From Streptomyces mangrovisoli (GTDB lineage: Bacteria > Actinomycetota > Actinomycetes > Streptomycetales > Streptomycetaceae): DNA of 61,081 nucleotides. The stretch lies in NCBI RefSeq assembly GCF_000974985.2, contig NZ_LAVA02000079.1:1-61081 (forward strand), written 5' to 3'. Positions 16,105 through 23,647 of the stretch are shown here, in pieces. Under the pieces are notes generated by a model. It worked only from the letters and a program-made list of their open reading frames with translations, was not told the DNA's origin and made no database searches. Positions within the stretch are counted from its first letter, which is position 1. Each line of letters starts with the position of its first letter. Made by a program: the position numbers and the translations under genes.

Positions 16105-17082
16105 ATGGCCATTGCCAAGGCGGAGCGGCTGATGAACCTGGCGCTGTGCCTGCTGCACACGCGACGGCCGCTCAGCAAGCGCGAGCTGCGCGAGTCCATC
16201 GAGGCGTACACCGAGGCGTTCGGCCCCGGCCGGGGCGGAGCCGGCAGCGACGACTCCTTCAACCGCATGTTCGAGCGCGACAAGGACGACCTGCGCGAGC
16301 TCGGACTCGTGATCGAGACCGTGGAGAACCTCGACGGCGAGGTCGGCTATCTCGCCCGCCGCGACAGCAACCGGCTCCCGCCGATCACCCTCGACGCCGA
16401 GGAGGCCGCCGCCCTCGGGCTGGCCGCCAAGGTCTGGCAGCAGGCCCGCCTCGCCGGCGCGGCCAGCGGCGCCCTGCAGAAGCTGCGCGCGGCCGGACTC
16501 CCCGAGGACGTCGACCCCTACGAGGCGCACGGCGCGCTCGAACCGCGCATCCCCGTGCACGAGGCGGCCTTCGAGCCGCTGATGCTGGCCTGCCGCGACC
16601 GGCGCCCGGTCGTCTTCGACTACCGCAAGGCCACCGCCGCCCACCCCGAGCCCCGGCATGTCGAGCCGTGGGCCCTGGAGTGCTGGCGCGGCCACTGGTA
16701 CCTGGCCGGCTTCGACCGCGACCGCGGCGCCGAGCGCGTCTTCCGGCTGTCCCGGATCACCGGCAAGGTGCGCTCGCGCGGCGCCCGCTTCACCGCGCCG
16801 GTCCCCGATGTCGTCACCGTGCGCGAGACCGTCGCCGGGTGGGCGGGCGAGGGCGCGGACCGCAGCGCCCGCATCCGGCTGCGTACCGGCTCCGGTTACC
16901 CCCTTCGGGCGAAGGCCGTCTCGGTCCGGGAACTCGGGAACGGCTGGGACGAGTTGGAGATTCCGTACGGCCACGGGCTGGACGCCTGGCTCGTGGAGTT
17001 CGGACCGGACGTGGTGGTCCTCGAACCCGAGGAGCTGCGGGCCGACGTGGTGGACCGGCTGCGTGCCGTGGCCAAGGGCTGA
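16105..17082 (+). CDS. pafB: WYL-domain transcriptional activator subunit PafB
   Basis: With PafC it forms the activator of the LexA-independent mycobacterial DNA-damage response; despite its name it is not needed for pupylation. 325 residues: N-terminal winged helix (LMNLALCLLHTRRPLSKREL), central WYL domain (VVFDYRKATA, RHVEPWALECWRGHWYLAGF) and a C-terminal WCX extension. The ATG at 16105 gives the standard N-terminus MAIAKAERLMN; the longer reading from 15940 runs through the terminator and is rejected. 18 bp separate it from pafC. WYL domains sense single-stranded nucleic acid in related regulators. Confidence 0.93.
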   Translation: MAIAKAERLMNLALCLLHTRRPLSKRELRESIEAYTEAFGPGRGGAGSDDSFNRMFERDKDDLRELGLVIETVENLDGEVGYLARRDSNRLPPITLDAEEAAALGLAAKVWQQARLAGAASGALQKLRAAGLPEDVDPYEAHGALEPRIPVHEAAFEPLMLACRDRRPVVFDYRKATAAHPEPRHVEPWALECWRGHWYLAGFDRDRGAERVFRLSRITGKVRSRGARFTAPVPDVVTVRETVAGWAGEGADRSARIRLRTGSGYPLRAKAVSVRELGNGWDELEIPYGHGLDAWLVEFGPDVVVLEPEELRADVVDRLRAVAKG

Positions 17083-17100
17083 GGGGGAGCGGACGAGACA

Positions 17101-18261
17101 GTGGCAGGCAAACCGGCCAGGCCCGTGAACGCCATCGACCAGACACGGCGGATGCTCTCCCTGGTGACCTATCTCAGGGAGCGCCCCGGCGCGCGGATCG
17201 AGGACGTCGCGCGCGCCTTCGGCATCACCGAGGACGAGCTGGTCTCCGACCTCGACGTGCTGCCCATGTGCGGCACCAGCTTCCGCGGCGGCGACCTCCT
17301 CGACATCGACACCGACGGCGAGCGCATCTGGTGGCACAACCCCTCCGCGCTGGAGGCGGAGGCGGCCGAGCCGCTGCGCATCGCCGCCGACGAGGCGACC
17401 GCGCTGCTGGTGGCGGCCCGCGCGGTGGCGACGCTGCCGGGCCTGCGCGAGGGCGACCGCCAGGCCCTGCTGCGGGCCACCGCCAAGGTGGAGACCGCGG
17501 CCGGCGAGGCGGCCGGCGCCAGTGCGCGGCTGTCGGTGACCTTCGAGTCCGAGGGCGGCGTCTTCGCCGACGTCGACCGGGCGATCTCCGAGCGGCGCCG
17601 GCTGTGGATCCGCTACTACTCGCCGGCGCGCGACGAGCTCACCGAGCGCGAGATCGACCCGATCCGCCTGGTCAGCGTCGGGCACACCTATGTCGAGGCC
17701 TGGTGCCGCCGCTCCGAGGCGCGGCGCACCTTCCGGCTCGACCGGGTCGCCGAGATCAGGATCCTCGACGAGCCGTCCGCCCCGCCGGAGGTCGAGCTGC
17801 GGGACCTGTCCGAGGCGCTGGTGCAGCCCGCGGCCGAGGACCCGGAGGTGGTCGTCGAGGTCGGCCCCGGCGGCCGCTGGGTCGCCGAGTACTACCCGCA
17901 CGACAGCGCGGATGAGCTTCCCGACGGCGGGCTGCGTATTACTCTGCGCACCCCCGACCCGGCGTCGCTGCGGCGCCTGGCACTGCGGCTCGGCCGCGAC
18001 GGCCGGATCGTGGCACCGCTCGATCTCGCCGCGAGCGCCCGGCAGGCGGCCCGCGAGGCACTGCTGGCGTACGACGGCGGGGCGGGCGCGGCCCACGACG
18101 GCGGGTCGGACGCGACGGCGTACGGCGCCGTGTCGGACGCGGGCCGTGCCGGTCCGTCCGCGACCGGTGCCGAGGCGGCCGCCGGCGCCGTGTACGGGAC
18201 GGCGCCTTCGGTCCCGCGGGGTGCCCAGGGAGTGGACGACAGGCAGGAGCAGGGGCTGTGA
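17101..18261 (+). CDS. pafC: WYL-domain transcriptional activator subunit PafC
   Basis: Second subunit of the PafBC activator, with the same layout as PafB: winged helix (about 10-70, including IEDVARAFGITEDELVSDL), WYL domain (about 165-225, WIRYYSPARDELTEREIDPIRLV) and WCX C-terminus to about 330. GTG start after GGGGGAG. The last ~55 residues are an Ala/Gly/Asp-rich tail not expected in the family core. Its stop overlaps the start of the next small gene in GTGA, suggesting coupling. RecA-NDp-like promoters seen before helY and, weaker, before pup are plausible targets in this same region. Confidence 0.92.
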   Translation: MAGKPARPVNAIDQTRRMLSLVTYLRERPGARIEDVARAFGITEDELVSDLDVLPMCGTSFRGGDLLDIDTDGERIWWHNPSALEAEAAEPLRIAADEATALLVAARAVATLPGLREGDRQALLRATAKVETAAGEAAGASARLSVTFESEGGVFADVDRAISERRRLWIRYYSPARDELTEREIDPIRLVSVGHTYVEAWCRRSEARRTFRLDRVAEIRILDEPSAPPEVELRDLSEALVQPAAEDPEVVVEVGPGGRWVAEYYPHDSADELPDGGLRITLRTPDPASLRRLALRLGRDGRIVAPLDLAASARQAAREALLAYDGGAGAAHDGGSDATAYGAVSDAGRAGPSATGAEAAAGAVYGTAPSVPRGAQGVDDRQEQGL

Positions 18262-18551
18262 GCGAGTCGACGGCGTCCGGGGTACGTGTGATGTCGGTTG
18301 CGGCGGCCTTCGCCGGGATGAGAAGCGTGGCGCCCGTGATGTTCCGGGCGGGCTGCCCGGACTGCCGGGGCCGGTTCGAACTCGCCGCGAGCGCCCTGCG
18401 GCTCGCGATCGGCGCGAGCAGCCGTACGACCTTCTACTCCTTCACCTGCCCCGAGTGCGGCTCGGCCGTGCGCAAGCCGGCGGGCGAACGGATCGTGGAA
18501 CTGCTCACAGGCGGCGGAGTACGCACCCTGCGCCTCCACTCCACGGCCTGA
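18258..18551 (+). CDS. Small zinc-ribbon protein downstream of pafC
   Basis: 97 residues, no known function. Two CxxC knuckles (CPDC near residue 33 and CPEC near residue 67) suggest a zinc ribbon or a small nucleic-acid-binding protein. The GTG overlaps the pafC stop by four bases, so it is likely translated with pafBC. Two copies of the GC-rich intergenic element follow. Confidence 0.75.
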   Translation: MSESTASGVRVMSVAAAFAGMRSVAPVMFRAGCPDCRGRFELAASALRLAIGASSRTTFYSFTCPECGSAVRKPAGERIVELLTGGGVRTLRLHSTA

Positions 18552-18566
18552 ACCCAGCGCCCCCGA

Positions 18567-18640
18567 AGGAGCGCGGGGAACTGCGCGACCGGCCACGACG
18601 CACCCGCACGGTGGCCGTCAGGGGCACGGGGAACCGCGCG
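18567..18640. repeat. Two degenerate copies of the GC-rich intergenic element
   Basis: AGCGCGGGGAACTGCGCGAC and GGCACGGGGAACCGCGCGAC occur 44 bp apart after the zinc-ribbon gene. Same family as the hairpin at 36.28 kb. Confidence 0.6.
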
Positions 18641-18737
18641 ACAAGCCCCCACGCACCCGCGCCTCCCCCCGGCCCGAGCCACCCACCCCCACCATCCCTG
18701 CCGAACCGAGGGACGACGACCGTCTAGGCTCGTCGCC

Positions 18738-18932
18738 ATGTTCTGGCCGATGTTCGCGGTAGCGATGGGTTTTCTGGGTCTCGCCGTCCTCGGCGTGCTG
18801 GCCGTCCGGGTCTTTGTGGAGGCGCAGCGCCTCGGCAGGCAGGTCGGCGACTCCGCGCGCCGTATCAACCAGGCCGCCGAGGACCTGGAGCGGGCCTCGA
18901 CCGGTGTCGCGCGGGCCGTGGACTCGCTGTGA
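18738..18932 (+). CDS. Small single-pass membrane protein
   Basis: 64 residues: one transmembrane helix (about 4-25, MFAVAMGFLGLAVLGVLAV) and an amphipathic helical tail (VFVEAQRLGRQVGDSARRINQAAEDLE). It lies between pafC and tatA in the same direction, a position where streptomycetes usually have a small membrane ORF. The topology resembles that of TatA-like or membrane-scaffold miniproteins, but I cannot assign a function. No good Shine-Dalgarno sequence is visible; TAGGCT at 18725-18730 would make the message nearly leaderless. Confidence 0.65.
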   Translation: MFWPMFAVAMGFLGLAVLGVLAVRVFVEAQRLGRQVGDSARRINQAAEDLERASTGVARAVDSL

Positions 18933-19088
18933 GCACGGCGCCGCGCGTCGGGTGAGAACCCGGTGAGAGTCGAACCGGATGCGCTGTGCGCCACTTCGCC
19001 CTGTCACCCGCCCCACCTCGGCAGGTACGCTGCGAGTCGCGGTGCGGCGAACGAGGCCCGGACCGCGGACCGGGAGTACGCACGGGGA

Positions 19089-19162
19089 TTGCCTCACGTT
19101 TACCCCTGAGCGTTACGATCGCTGTCGGCACGACAGTCGGACGCATGTCCGACGAGTCGGAC
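19089..19162 (+). promoter_or_regulatory. tatA promoter and structured leader
   Basis: TTGCCT (19089-19094), 19-bp spacer, TACGAT (19114-19119). Immediately downstream are overlapping inverted repeats: CTGTCG/CGACAG, then GTCGGAC-GCAT-GTCCGAC, then a third GTCGGAC at 19156-19162. The two GTCGGAC copies could compete for the single GTCCGAC, giving alternative stems before the ribosome site at about 19189. Confidence 0.45.
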
Positions 19163-19203
19163 AGCCCCCACACCCAGCCGCCTCGGTGAGAAGGTAAAGA
19201 CTT

Positions 19204-19482
19204 ATGTTCGGAAGGCTCGGAGCTCCCGAGATCATTCTCATCCTCGTCGTCGTCGTCCTGCTGTTCGGGGCGAAGAAGCTTCCGGACATGGCCCGCTCCC
19301 TCGGCAAGTCCGCTCGCATCCTCAAGAGCGAGGCCAAGGCGATGAAGGAGGAGGGCAACACGCCCGCCCCCGCCCCCAGCGGCAACGAGCAGCCCCCGGC
19401 GCAGCGCACCATCCAGGCTTCCCCCGGCGACGTGACCAGCTCGCGCCCGGTCAACGAGCCCACGGACACCACCCAGCGCTGA
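19204..19482 (+). CDS. tatA: Twin-arginine translocase subunit TatA
   Basis: Pore-forming subunit of the Tat pathway that exports folded proteins. 92 residues with the short N-terminal transmembrane helix (APEIILILVVVVLLFG), the FGAKKLPDMARSLGKSAR amphipathic helix and a polar, Pro-rich tail. ATG with GAGAAGG upstream. Adjacent to tatC and 3' of pafBC, as in mycobacteria and Streptomyces. Confidence 0.95.
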   Translation: MFGRLGAPEIILILVVVVLLFGAKKLPDMARSLGKSARILKSEAKAMKEEGNTPAPAPSGNEQPPAQRTIQASPGDVTSSRPVNEPTDTTQR

Positions 19483-19530
19483 CGCGAGGCCGGGCGACGC
19501 CCGGTCCGCCGCACGAGATGAGGACGTGGG

Positions 19531-20484
19531 TTGTCCAAACCTGCCCGCAAGAAGGAGAAAGATCCCGAGGGGCGTATGCCTCTGGCGGATCATCTTCGTG
19601 AGCTCCGCAACCGGCTTGCGAAAGCGATGCTGGCCATCGTCATCGTGACGATCGTCGCCGCCTTCTTCTACAACGACATCATCAACTTCCTGACCAAGCC
19701 GGTCCTCGACTCGGTCGGCTGCGGGAAGTCCTTCGAACAGCTGGCGCACTCCAACACGGACACCGACCAGCAGTGCGCGCGCATCACCATCAACGGTCTG
19801 CTCGCGCCCTTCACGCTGGCCCTTCAGGTCTCCCTGATGGCGGGTGTGGTGTTCGCCTCGCCGATCTGGCTGTACCAGCTGTGGGCGTTCGTCGCGCCGG
19901 GGTTGCACCGCAACGAGAAGAAGTACGCCTACGCGTTCGTCGGCACGGGTGTGCCGCTGTTCCTCGGCGGCGCGTACTTCGCCTACAGGGTGCTGCCGAC
20001 CACCGCGAAGGTGCTGATCGACTTCACCCCGTCCGGCGTGGACAACCTGCTCCCGCTCGACGACCTGCTCCAGCTGGTCACCCGCATGGTGATCGTCTTC
20101 GGCCTCTCCTTCGAGCTGCCCCTGCTGCTGGTGATGCTCAATCTCACCGGGGTGCTCAGCGGCAAGCGGATGCTCGGCTGGTGGCGGGCGATGATCCTCG
20201 GCATCACGGTCTTCGCGGCCGTCGCCACGCCCAGCACCGACCCGATCTCGATGCTGGCGCTGGCCGGTCCGATCTGGATCCTGTACTTCGGCGCGGTCGG
20301 CTTCTCGATCCTCAACGACCGGCGCAAGCGCCGCCGGGACGCCGCGGGACCGGGCGACGACGAGGCGTCCGAGCTGGACCTCACGCCCGAGGACATCGGC
20401 GAGATCGAGACGGTCTCCGCCAGCCGGGCGCTGCCCGAGCAGGCCGGCCCGGAGCGCGTCAACGGCTACGACGACGTGACGTGA
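19531..20484 (+). CDS. tatC: Twin-arginine translocase subunit TatC
   Basis: Receptor subunit that recognises the twin-arginine signal. 317 residues with six transmembrane segments; the N-terminal motif MPLADHLRELRNRL and the later FGLSFELPLLLVML region are diagnostic. The TTG at 19531 gives the known N-terminus SKPARKKEKDPEGR and has a purine stretch (GATGAGGACG) upstream. A C-terminal cytosolic tail of about 60 residues is charged and acidic. Followed by a strong hairpin, so helY is not expected to depend on read-through. Confidence 0.95.
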   Translation: MSKPARKKEKDPEGRMPLADHLRELRNRLAKAMLAIVIVTIVAAFFYNDIINFLTKPVLDSVGCGKSFEQLAHSNTDTDQQCARITINGLLAPFTLALQVSLMAGVVFASPIWLYQLWAFVAPGLHRNEKKYAYAFVGTGVPLFLGGAYFAYRVLPTTAKVLIDFTPSGVDNLLPLDDLLQLVTRMVIVFGLSFELPLLLVMLNLTGVLSGKRMLGWWRAMILGITVFAAVATPSTDPISMLALAGPIWILYFGAVGFSILNDRRKRRRDAAGPGDDEASELDLTPEDIGEIETVSASRALPEQAGPERVNGYDDVT

Positions 20485-20521
20485 CCCGAGCCGACGCGTG
20501 AACGGCTGAACGAAGTCACCG

Positions 20522-20559
20522 AGGTGCCCGCCACCCCCCACCGGGGGCGGCGGGCACCT
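20522..20559. terminator. Terminator after tatC
   Basis: AGGTGCCCGCC and GGCGGGCACCT pair over 11 bp, with an inner CCCCC/GGGGG stem. Confidence 0.8.
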
Positions 20560-20640
20560 TCGCGTCACCGGCCGCCCACTCCCGCCGCTCACCCCCGGCC
20601 CGGCCGCCGGCCGCCCCCGTTCCGGATAAAGATCGTCACG

Positions 20641-20663
20641 TTGTCAGTGGCTGCCGGTACGCT
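20641..20663 (+). promoter_or_regulatory. RecA-NDp (PafBC-dependent type) promoter of helY
   Basis: TTGTCAGTG (20641-20649), exactly 8 nt, TACGCT (20658-20663): full agreement with tTGTCRGTG-N8-TAnnnT. The helY ATG is only 10 nt after the -10 box, so the transcript would be almost leaderless. Confidence 0.75.
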
Positions 20664-20673
20664 CGAAAGCACG

Positions 20674-23481
20674 ATGACAGAGGACCTCTCCCCGGCCGAG
20701 CGGTACGCGGCAGCACGCAGGCGCGCCGCCGAGCAGGCCACTTCGCTCGCGTCCTTCCGCGAGATGTACGACTTCGGCCTCGACCCCTTCCAGGTCGAAG
20801 CCTGCCAGGCGCTCGAAGCGGGCAAGGGCGTGCTGGTGGCCGCGCCCACCGGCTCCGGCAAGACGATCGTCGGCGAGTTCGCCGTGCACCTCGCCCTCCA
20901 GCAGGGCAAGAAGTGCTTCTACACCACGCCGATCAAGGCGCTGTCCAACCAGAAGTACGCCGACCTCTGCCGCCGCTACGGCGCCGAGAAGGTCGGCCTG
21001 CTGACCGGCGACAACAGTGTCAACTCCGACGCCCCCGTGGTCGTGATGACCACCGAGGTGCTGCGGAACATGCTGTACGCGGGCTCCCAGACCCTGCTCG
21101 GCCTGGGGTATGTGGTCATGGACGAGGTCCACTACCTCTCCGACCGCTTCCGCGGCGCCGTGTGGGAGGAAGTGATCATCCACCTCCCCGAGTCGGTGAC
21201 CCTGGTGTCGCTGTCGGCGACGGTGTCGAACGCGGAGGAGTTCGGCGACTGGCTGGACACCGTCCGCGGCGACACCGAGGTGATCGTCTCCGAGCACCGG
21301 CCCGTGCCGCTGTTCCAGCACGTGCTCGCCGGACGCCGGATGTACGACCTGTTCGAGGAGGGCGAGGGCAGCAAGAAGGCCGTCAACCCCGACCTGGCCC
21401 GGCTGGCCCGCATGGAGTCGACCCGGCCCTCGTTCCAGGACCGCAGACGCGGACGCATGATGCGCGAGGCGGACCGGGAGCGGGAGCGCCGCCAGCGTTC
21501 CCGGGTGTGGACGCCGGGCCGCCCCGAGGTCATCGAGCGGCTCGACGCCGAGGGCCTGCTGCCCGCGATCACCTTCATCTTCAGCCGCGCCGCCTGCGAG
21601 GCGGCCGTGCAGCAGTGCCTCTACGCGGGCCTCAGGCTCAACGACGAGGAGGCCCGCGACAAGGTCCGCGCCCTCGTCCAGGAGCGCACCGCCGCCATCC
21701 CCACGGAGGACCTCCACGTCCTCGGCTACTACGAGTGGCTGGAGGGCCTGGAGCGCGGGATCGCCGCCCACCACGCGGGCATGCTGCCCACGTTCAAGGA
21801 GGTCGTCGAGGAGCTGTTCGTGCGCGGCCTGGTCAAGGCCGTCTTCGCGACCGAGACGCTCGCCCTGGGCATCAACATGCCCGCGCGCTCCGTGGTCCTG
21901 GAGAAGCTCGTCAAGTGGAACGGCGAGCAGCACGCCGACATCACGCCCGGCGAGTACACCCAGCTGACCGGCCGGGCCGGGCGCCGCGGCATCGACGTCG
22001 AGGGCCACGCGGTCGTGCTGTGGCAGCGCGGCTTCAGCCCCGAGCACCTCGCGGGCCTGGCCGGAACGCGCACGTACCCGCTGCGCTCCAGCTTCAAGCC
22101 GTCGTACAACATGGCCGTCAACCTGGTCGAGCAGTTCGGCCGGCACCGTTCGCGCGAGCTGCTGGAGACGTCGTTCGCGCAGTTCCAGGCCGACCGGTCG
22201 GTGGTCGGGATCTCCCGGCAGGTGCAGCGCAACGAGGAGGGCCTGGACGGCTACAAGGCATCCATGACCTGCCACCTCGGCGACTTCGAGGAGTACGCGC
22301 AGCTGCGCCGCGAGCTGAAGGACCGGGAGACCGACCTGGCCCGGCAGGGCGCCTCCGAGCGGCGGGCCGAGGCCGCCGTCGCGCTGGAGAAGCTCAAGCC
22401 CGGCGACGTCATCCACGTGCCCACGGGCAAGTACGCGGGCCTGGCCCTGGTGCTGGACCCGGGGCTGCCCGCGGGCCGGTCCAACGGCCACCGCGGCTTC
22501 GACCACCACGACGGGCCCCGCCCCCTGGTGCTCACCGCGGAGCGGCAGGTCAAGCGGCTCGCGTCGATGGACTTCCCGGTGCCGGTCGAGCCGCTGGAGC
22601 GGATGCGCATCCCCAAGTCGTTCAACCCGCGCTCGCCGCAGTCCCGCCGGGACCTGGCGTCCGCGCTGCGCACCAAGGCCGGGCACATCCCGCCGGAGCG
22701 GGCCCGCAAGAAGCGTGCGCAGGCCGCCGACGACCGGGAGATCGCCCGGCTGCGCAAGGCGATCCGCGCGCACGCCTGCCACGGGTGCGACGACCGCGAG
22801 GACCACGCCCGCTGGGCCGAGCGCTACCACCGGCTGATGCGCGACACCTCGCAGCTGGAACGGCGCATCGAGGGCCGTACGAACACCATCGCGCGGACCT
22901 TCGACCGGATCGTGGCGCTGCTGACCGAGCTGGACTACCTGCGCGGCGACGAGGTCACCGAGCACGGCAAGCGGCTCGCCCGGCTCTACGGCGAGCTGGA
23001 CCTGCTGGCCAGCGAATGCCTGCGCGCGGGTGTCTGGGAGGGTCTCGCGCCCGCCGAACTCGCCGCCTGCGCGTCCGCGTTGGTGTACGAGGCGCGGGCC
23101 GCCGACGACGCGATGGCGCCGAAGCTGCCCTCCGGCAAGGCGAAGGCCGCGCTGGGCGAGATGGTGCGGATCTGGGGGCGGCTGGACGGTCTGGAGGAGG
23201 ACTTCCGGATCACCCAGACCGAGGGGGTCGGGCAGCGCGAGCCCGACCTCGGGTTCGCGTGGGCCGCGTACATGTGGGCCTCGGACAAGGGGCTCGACGA
23301 GGTGCTGCGCGAGGCGGAGATGCCGGCGGGGGACTTCGTGCGGTGGTGCAAGCAGGTGATCGACGTGCTGGGGCAGATCGCGGCGGCGGCTCCTGCGGAG
23401 GGCTCCACTGTGGGGAAGGCTGCGCGTAAGGCCGTTGAATCGCTGCTGCGGGGTGTTGTCGCGTACTCGTCCGTGGGCTGA
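20674..23481 (+). CDS. helY: Ski2/Mtr4-like DEVH-box helicase HelY
   Basis: Superfamily 2 helicase of 935 residues. Walker A APTGSGKT (57-64), DEVH box (about 150-153), motif III-like SLSATVSN, and motif VI QLTGRAGRRGID. The C-terminal ~170 residues match the DSHCT domain of exosome-type RNA helicases. Related eukaryotic enzymes unwind RNA; the bacterial role is unclear. The adjacent tatA-tatC-helY order is conserved in actinobacteria. The ATG at 20674 was chosen because a promoter occupies 20641-20663; upstream in-frame codons are not credible. It is the only gene here with a full RecA-NDp promoter, which suggests DNA-damage induction. Confidence 0.93.
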   Translation: MTEDLSPAERYAAARRRAAEQATSLASFREMYDFGLDPFQVEACQALEAGKGVLVAAPTGSGKTIVGEFAVHLALQQGKKCFYTTPIKALSNQKYADLCRRYGAEKVGLLTGDNSVNSDAPVVVMTTEVLRNMLYAGSQTLLGLGYVVMDEVHYLSDRFRGAVWEEVIIHLPESVTLVSLSATVSNAEEFGDWLDTVRGDTEVIVSEHRPVPLFQHVLAGRRMYDLFEEGEGSKKAVNPDLARLARMESTRPSFQDRRRGRMMREADRERERRQRSRVWTPGRPEVIERLDAEGLLPAITFIFSRAACEAAVQQCLYAGLRLNDEEARDKVRALVQERTAAIPTEDLHVLGYYEWLEGLERGIAAHHAGMLPTFKEVVEELFVRGLVKAVFATETLALGINMPARSVVLEKLVKWNGEQHADITPGEYTQLTGRAGRRGIDVEGHAVVLWQRGFSPEHLAGLAGTRTYPLRSSFKPSYNMAVNLVEQFGRHRSRELLETSFAQFQADRSVVGISRQVQRNEEGLDGYKASMTCHLGDFEEYAQLRRELKDRETDLARQGASERRAEAAVALEKLKPGDVIHVPTGKYAGLALVLDPGLPAGRSNGHRGFDHHDGPRPLVLTAERQVKRLASMDFPVPVEPLERMRIPKSFNPRSPQSRRDLASALRTKAGHIPPERARKKRAQAADDREIARLRKAIRAHACHGCDDREDHARWAERYHRLMRDTSQLERRIEGRTNTIARTFDRIVALLTELDYLRGDEVTEHGKRLARLYGELDLLASECLRAGVWEGLAPAELAACASALVYEARAADDAMAPKLPSGKAKAALGEMVRIWGRLDGLEEDFRITQTEGVGQREPDLGFAWAAYMWASDKGLDEVLREAEMPAGDFVRWCKQVIDVLGQIAAAAPAEGSTVGKAARKAVESLLRGVVAYSSVG

Positions 23482-23516
23482 AGGGCTTCGCGCAGTTCCC
23501 CGCGCCCCTGAAGAGA

Positions 23517-23645
23517 GGGTCGTTCGTCGTGTGCGGGTGGGTGGGGGCTGATCGCGCAGTTCCCCGCGCCCCTGAAAACAGGGGGCTCCGTGCAGCCCCC
23601 TGTTTTCAGGGGCGCCACGGAGCACCTGTGGACGACGAACGACCC
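23517..23645. terminator. Nested inverted repeats between convergent helY and allophanate hydrolase
   Basis: The inner stem is 22 bp and perfect (23566-23587 with 23594-23615, loop CCGTGC; left arm begins GCGCCCCTGAAAACAGG). An outer 14-bp perfect pair, GGGTCGTTCGTCGT (23517-23530) and ACGACGAACGACCC (23632-23645), encloses it. The left side also holds two copies of the GC-rich intergenic element (23489-23510, 23553-23574). Confidence 0.85.
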
Positions 23646-23647
23646 CT

